NCBI RefSeq assembly: GCF_048060115.1
Contig: NZ_JBHMIM010000020.1
Span: 43,564-107,563, forward strand
Reading direction: 5' to 3'
Origin: Micromonospora_E sp048060115
Lineage (GTDB): Bacteria > Actinomycetota > Actinomycetes > Mycobacteriales > Micromonosporaceae
Length of the DNA: 64,000 bases
This document shows, in pieces, positions 57,859-64,000 of the stretch (position 1 is its first letter; each line of letters begins with the position of its first letter). Below the pieces are notes generated by a model. That model had not been told where the DNA came from, did not search any database, and saw nothing but the letters and a program-made list of their open reading frames with translations. The position numbers and the translations under genes are program-made.

Positions 57859-58743
57859 TCAGGTGGGGACGCAGACGGTGATGGCGGCGGGGACGACCCG
57901 TACCTTCATCCGTTTCGAGGGGGCACGGGCGCCGCCGTCGAGTTCGTAGGTCATCGGCTCGGTCAGCCGGATGTCGATCCGCCGCGCCCGGGTGACCCGC
58001 ACGAACGGTGACTTCTCCGACCGCCCGACGGCCATCCGGCCCAGCGTGCGCGCCCACTCCACCGCGCCCTGCGCGGTGGTCACCCCGACCTCCAGCCAGC
58101 CGTCGTCGGGCTGCGCGTCGTCAAAGGCGTGAATCCCGCCGGTGATCTTGCCGACGTTGCCGACCAGGACGCAACTGGCCGGCTCGTCGAACCAGGTCGT
58201 CCCGTCGACCTTGATCCGTACCGTCGGCGCGGCACCGCGCACGTGCCGCAGCCCGGTCCAGACGTACGCCAGTTGGCCGGCCCGGGCCTTGAGATCCCGG
58301 TCGGCGTCGCGGATGAGTCGACCGTCGAAGCCGGCCCCCGCCATCACCGCGAAATGCTCACCGTTGATCCTCCCCAGGTCCAGCGGGCGCCGCTCGCCCT
58401 CAAAGCCGATCCGCACCGCCTCGCCCAGGTCGTTCGGGATGCCCAGGTTGCCGGCGAGCAGGTTCGCGGTGCCGGCGGGCACGATCGCCACCGTGGCGCC
58501 GGAGTCCGCGAGCGCGTCCATGGTGCGCTGCACCATTCCGTCGCCGCCCCACACGAAGACCAGGTCGGCGCCCCGTTCGACGGCCCTGCGCGCCTTCTTC
58601 GGCGCCTTGCGGCTCTTCGGCACCTCGTACCAGTCGATGTCCTGCGGCCCGTGCCCGGCGATCGCCGCCCGCAGCTCGTCCAGGCCGCCGCCGAGGGTCT
58701 TCTTCCGGTGGGCGACGACGGCGACGCGCTTGGGTGCATTCAT
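57859..58743 (-). CDS. Diacylglycerol/lipid kinase (DagK family)
   Basis: 294 residues. The glycine-rich VFVWGGDGMVQRTMDAL replaces the usual GGDGT with GGDGM, and VAIVPAGTANLLAGNLGIPN and FAVMAGAGFDGRLIRDAD are further DagK/LCB5 landmarks. It phosphorylates diacylglycerol, sphingoid or similar lipids with ATP at the membrane. The Thr-to-Met change in GGDGT is seen in some members. Ends convergent with the remnant region; the next minus-strand gene ends 30 bases upstream of its start. Confidence 0.9.
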   Translation of the reverse strand: MNAPKRVAVVAHRKKTLGGGLDELRAAIAGHGPQDIDWYEVPKSRKAPKKARRAVERGADLVFVWGGDGMVQRTMDALADSGATVAIVPAGTANLLAGNLGIPNDLGEAVRIGFEGERRPLDLGRINGEHFAVMAGAGFDGRLIRDADRDLKARAGQLAYVWTGLRHVRGAAPTVRIKVDGTTWFDEPASCVLVGNVGKITGGIHAFDDAQPDDGWLEVGVTTAQGAVEWARTLGRMAVGRSEKSPFVRVTRARRIDIRLTEPMTYELDGGARAPSKRMKVRVVPAAITVCVPT

Positions 58744-58773
58744 GCTGGCACCCTTACCCGCGGAGCCGGCCGG

Positions 58774-59820
58774 CTACGCCGTCGCGCTGGTCACCGGCGG
58801 TGGACCCGCCGCGACAGCGGCCGGGGGTGAGCCGGCCGCGGTCACGGCCGGCGGCGGTGGTGAACCGTCGGGCACCGGCGGGGTGGCCGGTGGGCCGCCT
58901 GACCGGGCCGTCTCGGCCAGCACCACCCCGGCGAGCACCAACGCGCCGCCGGCCAGCTGCACCGGGGTCAGCGCCTCACCGGCGCCGATCACCACCCAGG
59001 CGACGGCGGCGGCGAGCACCGGCTCGATCATCGCGACGATACCGACGCTGGTGGCCGGCAGGTGCCGCAGCGCCGCGGTGATCATCAGGTACGGAACGAT
59101 CGAGCCGAAGACCACCACCGAGCAGCAGAGCAGCGCGACCGGCACTCCGGTCTCGGTCCGGGTCAGCAGCGGCTGCCAGCCGTCCAGCCCGGCGGTGAGC
59201 GAGCGGACGATCAGTCCGGCGATCGCCGCCGCGCCGAACGCCCAGGTGGTCAGCGACAGGGCGTCGCGGTCCTGCACGCCCCGGGCCCCGATCACAAAGT
59301 ACGCGGCGAGCATCACGGCAGCGCCCAGCCCGGCGGCCACCCCGAGCGGGTCGAGGATCAGCCCGCCCCACACCTGCGCCACGCAGGCCAGCCCGGCCAG
59401 GCTCAGCCCGAGTCCGGCCCAGATCCGTGGCCGCACCTGTTGACGCTGTACCGCCCAGACCCACAGCGCCACCATCAACGGGGCGGTGTACTCGAACAGC
59501 AGGGCGATACCGACCGGCAGCCGGGCGATCGCTACGAAGTAGCACATCGGCACCAGGAAGAAGCCGGTCAGCCCGTACGCGATGAGCAGCGGCACCTCTC
59601 GCCGGCGCAGCCGCAGCCGCCGCACCCCGGGCCGCAACACCACGCTGAGCGCGAGCAGACCGATGAACGCGCCGACCGCCCGCAGCAGGGTCATCTGCGG
59701 GGCGTCCAGTCCGGCCCGCAGCGCCAGCTTCGACACCGTGCCGTTGATCGCGAACAGAGCACTGGCCCCGATCACCAGGGCCAGGCCGAGCAGCGGCCGG
59801 CGCAGGTACGCAGTCGTCAC
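58774..59820 (-). CDS. EamA/DMT-family transporter
   Basis: 348 residues with ten membrane helices in two repeated halves (LLGLALVIGASALFAINGTV, LLFEYTAPLMVALWVWAVQR, and later SLTTWAFGAAAIAGLIVRSL, ATSVGIVAMIEPVLAAAVAW). It probably exports amino acids or other metabolites. The C-terminus is an unusual Pro/Ala-rich repeat tail (AAGSPPAAVAAGPPP). The GTG at 59820 is right behind a -10 box, so the message is probably leaderless. Confidence 0.9.
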   Translation of the reverse strand: MTTAYLRRPLLGLALVIGASALFAINGTVSKLALRAGLDAPQMTLLRAVGAFIGLLALSVVLRPGVRRLRLRRREVPLLIAYGLTGFFLVPMCYFVAIARLPVGIALLFEYTAPLMVALWVWAVQRQQVRPRIWAGLGLSLAGLACVAQVWGGLILDPLGVAAGLGAAVMLAAYFVIGARGVQDRDALSLTTWAFGAAAIAGLIVRSLTAGLDGWQPLLTRTETGVPVALLCCSVVVFGSIVPYLMITAALRHLPATSVGIVAMIEPVLAAAVAWVVIGAGEALTPVQLAGGALVLAGVVLAETARSGGPPATPPVPDGSPPPPAVTAAGSPPAAVAAGPPPVTSATA

Positions 59821-59827
59821 GGCGGTG

Positions 59828-59856
59828 AGGCTACCGCGGTACTTGTCAGCGCCCAA
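59828..59856 (-). promoter_or_regulatory. Promoter of the EamA transporter gene
   Basis: On the minus strand TTGGGC (59856-59851) and TAGCCT (59833-59828) are 17 bases apart, and the GTG start follows the -10 box by 7 bases. No ribosome site lies between, so a leaderless message is likely. Confidence 0.5.
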
Positions 59857-59982
59857 CCGGATATGGCCCCTTACCGAATGGTGGGCGCGCGCCTGGAGTC
59901 CGGCGGGCTCCGGTCTGCACCGTCGTGGGCGGCCGGCGAAAATCGGTGGGCGGCCGGTCGATGGCTGCGGCACCATTTCGGC

Positions 59983-60993
59983 ATGGCCTTCATCGAAGCT
60001 GACGGTTTGACCAAGCGGTTCCGCCGGCCGGTGAAGGACCCGGGTCTGCGCGGCGCGGTGAAACACCTGTTCACCCGGAGGTTCGCCGACCACGCCGCAG
60101 TCGACGGCATCGACCTGCGGGTCGAGGCGGGCGAGGCGGTCGCGTACGTCGGCCCGAACGGCGCCGGCAAGTCGACCACGGTGAAGCTGCTCGCCGGCAT
60201 CCTGGTGCCGACCGCCGGTGAGGTCCGGGTCGGCGGGGTCGTGCCGCACCGGCAGCGGGTCGCCAACGCCCGGCAGATCGGGGTGCTGTTCGGCCAGCGT
60301 ACGCAGCTGTGGTGGGACCTGCCGGTCCGCGAATCCCTCGCCCTGCTGCGCGACCTGTACGACATCGACGCCCGCACCTACCGCGAGCAGCTGGAGCGCT
60401 TCGACGACGTCCTCGGCCTCGGTGAGCTGCTGCCGGTGGTGGCCCGCAAGCTCTCCCTCGGCCAGCGGATGCGCGCCGACCTGGCCGCCGCGCTACTGCA
60501 CCGGCCCCGGGTGGTCTACCTCGACGAGCCGACGATCGGGCTGGACATCGCGGTCAAGGACCGGGTCCGGGCCTTCCTGCGTGAGCTGCGCGCCGACGGC
60601 ACCACACTGATCCTCACCACCCACGACCTCGGCGACATCGAGGACGTCTGTCAGCGGATCGTCATCATCGACCAGGGGCGGATCATCTACGACGGGCCGT
60701 TGGTCGGGGTCAAGGACCAGTTCGCCCGGCACCGCTCGATGCATCTGCACCTGGCCGACCCGCTGCCGCGCGACACGGTCACCGCCGCGCTGCCCGGCCT
60801 GGAGGTCGTCGAGGGGGCGACGCCGGGGGAGTTCACCGTCCGGTTCGACCGGTTCGCGGTCACCGCCGGTCAGGTTATCGCGGCTGTGTCGGCCCTGTCC
60901 GAGGTACGCGACCTGCGCATCGACGAGCCGGCGATCGAGGACGTGATCCGCAAGGTGTACGCCGGTGAGCTGCGCCTGGTGCCGGCCCCGTGA
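59983..60993 (+). CDS. ABC-2 exporter ATPase (three-gene exporter)
   Basis: 336 residues. Walker A GPNGAGKSTTVK, the LSLGQRMRADLAAALLHRP signature and VVYLDEPTIGLD Walker B; the LFGQRTQLWWDLPV segment is typical of the family paired with two DUF990-like permeases. ATG at 59983 chosen because the conserved region starts there; longer frames overlap the EamA gene. The permease genes follow with 4-base overlaps. Substrate unknown; drug, lipid or glycan are all possible. Confidence 0.9.
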   Translation: MAFIEADGLTKRFRRPVKDPGLRGAVKHLFTRRFADHAAVDGIDLRVEAGEAVAYVGPNGAGKSTTVKLLAGILVPTAGEVRVGGVVPHRQRVANARQIGVLFGQRTQLWWDLPVRESLALLRDLYDIDARTYREQLERFDDVLGLGELLPVVARKLSLGQRMRADLAAALLHRPRVVYLDEPTIGLDIAVKDRVRAFLRELRADGTTLILTTHDLGDIEDVCQRIVIIDQGRIIYDGPLVGVKDQFARHRSMHLHLADPLPRDTVTAALPGLEVVEGATPGEFTVRFDRFAVTAGQVIAAVSALSEVRDLRIDEPAIEDVIRKVYAGELRLVPAP

Positions 60994-61817
60994 CCACCGT
61001 CGCGGCCGAGCCGCCGGTGCGGTACGCGGTCGTCCGCCCGTACCGGGCGCTGGCCAGGGTCGCCGCCCGCAGTGTGCTCGCCTACCCGTTGAGTTTCGTC
61101 TTCGGCATCGCCGGGGTGCTGCTGCAACTGCTCGCGATGCTCTCCATCTGGGCGGTGCTGCTCGGCTCCACCGACAGCATCGGCGGGTTCAGTTGGCCGC
61201 AGATGAAGGCGTACCTGTTGATCGCGTACGTCACCGGGGCGTTGATGTCGTTCGGCGACTGGGAGATGGGCGCCCGGATCCGTGACGGGATGGTGGCGGT
61301 CGATTTGACCCGGCCGGTCGACTACCAGCGGGCCCGCTTCGCCGAGACGGTGGGTGTCGCCGTCGTCGAGGTCGCCTTCTCACTGACGGTCTGCGCCGTG
61401 GTGTTGGCGATCACCGGGCCGGTCCCGGTGCCGCCGCCCGGCCAGGCCGCGCTGTTCGCCGTCAGCGCGCTGCTGGTGCTGCCGCTGCGGTTCACCACCG
61501 TCTACCTGACCGGCTTGTTGGGCTTCTGGACGCAGAACATCTTCGGGGTGTCGTTGGCCCGAGGGGCGATCACGAATCTGTTCTCCGGGGCACTGGTGCC
61601 GTTGACGCTGCTGCCCGGCTGGCTGCAGGCGATCGCCGCGGTGCTGCCGTTCGCCGGGATGACCTTCACCCCGGCGACGATCTATCTCGGACAGGCGACC
61701 GGGGTGGACGCGCTGCGGCTGATCGGTATCCAGGCGGTGTGGACGGTGGCGCTGTGGTGGGGTGCCCGGCTGGCCTGGCGGGCGGCGGTGCGTCGATTGA
61801 CCGTACACGGGGGATGA
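60990..61817 (+). CDS. ABC-2 exporter permease 1 (DUF990-like)
   Basis: 275 residues with six membrane helices. VIRPYRALARV-like N-terminus, SLTVCAVVLAI and GFWTQNIFGVSLARGAITNL are typical of the DUF990 permease family that occurs in pairs with one ATPase. The GTG start overlaps the ATPase stop. It should form a heterodimer with the next permease. Confidence 0.88.
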   Translation: MTTVAAEPPVRYAVVRPYRALARVAARSVLAYPLSFVFGIAGVLLQLLAMLSIWAVLLGSTDSIGGFSWPQMKAYLLIAYVTGALMSFGDWEMGARIRDGMVAVDLTRPVDYQRARFAETVGVAVVEVAFSLTVCAVVLAITGPVPVPPPGQAALFAVSALLVLPLRFTTVYLTGLLGFWTQNIFGVSLARGAITNLFSGALVPLTLLPGWLQAIAAVLPFAGMTFTPATIYLGQATGVDALRLIGIQAVWTVALWWGARLAWRAAVRRLTVHGG

Positions 61818-62653
61818 TCATGCGACGACGGAGCGGGCTGCGTCGGGGGGTCCGGCTCTACCGGCGCAGCCTCGGCGCCCACCTGCGCGCGACCTTGGAG
61901 TACGAGGCCGACTTCTGGATCCTGGTGGTCGGTTCGGCGTTGACCCAGCTCGTCGGGCTGGCGTTCCTCGGCGCGATCTTCTCCCGGGTGCCGCACGTCA
62001 ACGGCTGGAGCTTCGCCGAGGTGGTCCTGATCTACTCGGTCGTGGTGATCTCCGACGCGATCGGGCCGCTGCTGTTCGAAGGTACCTGGCGGCTGCCGTG
62101 GCTGGTCAACAAGGGCGAGTTGGACTACAAGCTGGTGCGGCCGTACCCGGTGGTGCTGCAGGTGCTCAGCGACGATGTCGGCATCAACGGGCTGGGCAAC
62201 CTGGTCACCGGTGGGGCGATGTTCGGCTGGGCGTTGTGGCGGGTCGACGTCGTCTGGAGCCCGGCGCTGGTCGTCGGTGGGTTGTTGCTGTTCGCCAGCG
62301 GCATGGTGGTCAAATTGTCGATCAATCTGATCACCAACTCGTCGGCGTTCTGGATGCAGAGCGCACACTCGATCTTCGCGTACGCGGTGCACCAGATCGG
62401 CGACCTGGCCCGCTACCCGGTGTCGGTGTACGCCCTCGGAGTGCGGCTGGTCCTGGTCGTCGGGCTGCCGTTCGCGTTCGTCAGCTTCTTTCCGGTCAGC
62501 GCGATCCTCGGCGACCCGGACGGCGCCGGCCGGGCCGGGGTCGGCCCGACCTGGCTGGGTTGGCTCACCCCGCTGGTCGCCGCCTACTGCGTGACGGTGG
62601 CGGCGTTGGTGTTCCGCGCCGGACTACGCCGCTACGAATCCGCCGGCAACTGA
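61814..62653 (+). CDS. ABC-2 exporter permease 2 (DUF990-like)
   Basis: 279 residues with six membrane helices; YRRSLGAHLRATLEYEADFW and NKGELDYKLVRPYPVVLQVL are typical of the partner permease. ATG at 61814 overlaps the previous stop (ATGA). With its sister it would build the translocation channel powered by the ATPase. Confidence 0.88.
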   Translation: MIMRRRSGLRRGVRLYRRSLGAHLRATLEYEADFWILVVGSALTQLVGLAFLGAIFSRVPHVNGWSFAEVVLIYSVVVISDAIGPLLFEGTWRLPWLVNKGELDYKLVRPYPVVLQVLSDDVGINGLGNLVTGGAMFGWALWRVDVVWSPALVVGGLLLFASGMVVKLSINLITNSSAFWMQSAHSIFAYAVHQIGDLARYPVSVYALGVRLVLVVGLPFAFVSFFPVSAILGDPDGAGRAGVGPTWLGWLTPLVAAYCVTVAALVFRAGLRRYESAGN

Positions 62654-62688
62654 GTGTCCGATCAGTAGTCTCGGCGTACTGGTGGATC

Positions 62689-62694
62689 TATATT
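62689..62694 (+). promoter_or_regulatory. -10 box before the PI-PLC remnant
   Basis: A TATATT hexamer ends 7 bases before the ATG at 62702. It is one of the most AT-rich -10 boxes of the window, so the broken gene may still be transcribed. Confidence 0.45.
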
Positions 62695-62701
62695 CTTCGG
62701 C

Positions 62702-63181
62702 ATGGGATCTCTGGTCCTTCGGCGGCAGGTCGTCGCCGGGCTCGCCGCGTCCCTGCTCGCGGCCGCCGCCGCGATCGTCGCACTGCCCGCGCCGGCGCTC
62801 GCCGCCGACGCCAGCTACCGGTCGCTGATCACCGCCAGCAACCCCGACTGGCTGCGCCGGCTGCCGGACGGCGCCAACCTGGCGTCGCTGTCGCTGTCCG
62901 GCACCCACCAGAGCCTGTCCATCCACGGTGGGTCCTTCACCCAGACCCAGGAGAACCACGGCAACGGGGCGGCGCCGCTCGCCGCCCAGCTCGCCGCCGG
63001 CATCCGGGTGGTCGACCGTCGGGGCGATCGCCACCAAGCGCGACCAGGTCCGCCGGCACCTTGACGCCACCAGCTACGGCGACCCGACCAAGCTGTACGT
63101 CAACTTCGCCAGCGGCTCCAGCGTCTTCGCCACCCCGGCGGCGGTCTGGTCAACAAGATCATCTCAGTGAACGGAGTCTGA
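62702..63181 (+). pseudogene. Phosphatidylinositol-specific phospholipase C, internally deleted
   Basis: A signal peptide (RRQVVAGLAASLLAAAAAIV) and the N-terminal catalytic part (LSLSGTHQSLSIHGGSFTQT, AAQLAAGIRVVD) are followed at about 63019 by a jump to the family's C-terminal part, VGAIATKRDQVRRHLDATS and KLYVNFASGSSVFATP, in another frame. About 130 internal codons are missing, with the second catalytic His. Near 63140 a further break leads to NKIISVNGV in a third frame, ended by TGA at 63179. The catalytic His in GTH remains, though the next Asp is Gln. It cannot make an active enzyme. Confidence 0.8.
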
Positions 63182-63184
63182 GGT

Positions 63185-63502
63185 TCAGCTCAGGCCCATC
63201 GACTCGACGTACCGCTCGGCGGTGTTCGGGTACGGCAACGCCAGCGGATTGCGGCAGTACCGACCGTCGGCCCGGGTCATCAGCCCGGCCTCGATCAAAT
63301 AGCGGCGAACGGTGATGTGGTCCACGTCGCCGCCGTCGCACCAGTGGCGCAGCAGCTCGTCGACCGCCGGTTCGTCGTAGACCACGTCACGGTCGAAACA
63401 TGCCTCGACGATGTGCGTCAGCACTGCGCGGCGTCGGGCCTGCCGCGCCGGCAGAGAGACGAGACGCCCGTCGCGCACGAACGGACGAAGATCGGGGTTC
63501 AT
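63185..63502 (-). CDS. DUF2087-like small protein
   Basis: 105 residues. The segment ILTHIVEACFDRDVVYDEPA-like (observed AVLTHIVEACFDRDVVYDEP), LRHWCDGGDVDHITVRRYL and GLMTRADGRYCRNP match the DUF2087 family, a winged-helix-like domain often fused to ArsR-type regulators. It may bind DNA or act as a small regulator. ATG at 63502 is chosen; the open frame to 63733 carries an unrelated dioxygenase-like remnant. Its stop is 3 bases from the PI-PLC remnant's stop on the other strand. Confidence 0.7.
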   Translation of the reverse strand: MNPDLRPFVRDGRLVSLPARQARRRAVLTHIVEACFDRDVVYDEPAVDELLRHWCDGGDVDHITVRRYLIEAGLMTRADGRYCRNPLALPYPNTAERYVESMGLS

Positions 63503-64000
63503 ACCGCCCGACGGTACGCATCCCGCCTTCATGATCACGACCGGTTTCGTCCTGGGGCAGCGCCCTGAGGCAATCCGGCCGTCACCGGTGCCGGGTTGTG
63601 CGGGATCAGGCCGCCTCGGCGGCGGCACCCACGCCGAGCGCCCGCACCATCTGCCGGCGGCCAGCAGGGTGCCGAGGTCGAAGCCGAGACCCTGGTCCAC
63701 GAGTTCCTTGTTCGGCCGGGCCAGCGGGCGCACCTCGAAACGCGGGGCCGCGCCGGGTAGCTGGCGGCGTCGCCTGTATCTCCCTCCGTCCGTGACCCAC
63801 GGTAGGTCTCTGCGCGGTGACCCGGAGGTGACTTTTGAGAAGAACTCGCCGCATCATCGCGATCATCCGGCGCGTGGGGAATCGAACTGGCCTAAACGGT
63901 TCGTCCTGTTTGCGAGGTTCGGTGTGCTGGCCGGGTGCGGGGAACATCGGCCGGTCGGGCGGCGTTGGATCCTGGTGTTGGACCGAGTAGGCGAACGCCC
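63503..64000. other. Right-end region without an intact gene
   Basis: 498 bases. It holds only the dioxygenase-like remnant (63606-63733) and a plus-strand open stretch from about 63800 to the end that I cannot assign and that runs off the window. GC content and codon bias look weaker than in the intact genes, which fits decayed DNA. Confidence 0.5.
63606..63733 (-). pseudogene. Frameshifted N-terminal fragment, intradiol dioxygenase-like
   Basis: On the minus strand the frame encodes VRPLARPNKELVDQGLGFDL then GTLL, and after a shift RRQMVRALGVGAAAEAA ending in TGA. Intradiol ring-cleavage dioxygenase precursors of actinomycetes often start with a similar segment (a GLxFDLxTLLxRRxxL twin-Arg leader). 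Only this leader survives, and it is frameshifted. The assignment rests on a short match. Confidence 0.3.

Noticed and set aside
59062..59982. Long N-terminal extension of the three-gene exporter ATPase
   Set aside because: The extension lies opposite the EamA gene, is Gln/Pro/Arg-rich and has no counterpart in ABC ATPases; the domain begins after ATG 59983.
63503..63733. N-terminal extension of the DUF2087-like gene
   Set aside because: The extension encodes a dioxygenase-leader-like remnant and unrelated sequence, so the gene is taken from ATG 63502.
63872..63945. Possible tRNA on the minus strand (GTTCGATTCCCC-like T-arm)
   Set aside because: The T-stem does not pair, no acceptor stem or anticodon arm can be formed from the flanking bases.

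Overview
The window is GC-rich actinobacterial chromosome, most likely from the Micromonosporaceae (Micromonospora/Salinispora relatives). Grounds are the very high GC with strong third-position bias, frequent GTG starts, many leaderless genes, and actinobacterial families: PimB-type mannosyltransferase, Rv2175c-type regulator with PASTA kinase, PF04672 methyltransferase, heterodimeric lycopene cyclase, class II DAHP synthase, and a sugar importer without its own ATPase. I see no rRNA, tRNA, CRISPR array, insertion sequence or intact prophage.

Layout. 0.1-9.5 kb: M48 protease and PimB-like glycosyltransferase; a GGDEF-EAL protein coupled to an S-adenosyl methyltransferase; a FadD15-like ligase followed by a histidine kinase and LuxR regulator. 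9.7-22.6 kb: START-like protein, ROK glucokinase, EEP hydrolase, a flavin monooxygenase coupled to an alpha/beta hydrolase lacking its nucleophile, OtsA, a giant cyclase-ATPase that appears to start at ATC, a small repeat protein and a Crp-family regulator. 23-26.3 kb: exoribonuclease, phosphofructokinase with pyrophosphate-type signature residues, ProC, DUF2203 protein. 26.3-37.1 kb: chitinase, a polysaccharide-type ABC exporter, and an alpha-xylosidase/sugar-uptake operon behind a 43-bp palindrome. 37.1-48.5 kb: class II DAHP synthase, threonine aldolase, TetR with drug-type exporter, DNase IV, PknL-like kinase with four PASTA repeats, its Rv2175c-like partner, CrtYc/CrtYd-like cyclase subunits, polyprenyl synthase, MetF. 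48.5-54.7 kb: CDP-alcohol phosphotransferase, CrtI-type desaturase and a tightly overlapped run of GT2, CruF-like, GNAT, CrtA-like and YbaK genes. 54.7-64 kb: two possible micro-ORFs behind a hairpin, NUDIX, GNAT, lipid kinase, EamA transporter, a three-gene ABC-2 exporter, and a decayed right end with a deleted PI-PLC gene.

How the parts fit. The core genes (PimB, FadD15, START, exoribonuclease, AroG, PknL, Rv2175c, IdsA, MTHFR) resemble, from memory, the M. tuberculosis Rv2188c-Rv2172c neighbourhood, here spread over about 47 kb by accessory modules. The carotenoid genes suggest a hydroxylated and glycosylated carotenoid, but no phytoene synthase lies in the window. The xyloside operon and chitinase suggest plant and fungal polymer use. 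I found no single clearly new system. The best leads are the ATC start, the 43-bp operator-like palindrome, the nucleophile-less hydrolase, and the hairpin with two micro-ORFs at 54.7-55.0 kb.
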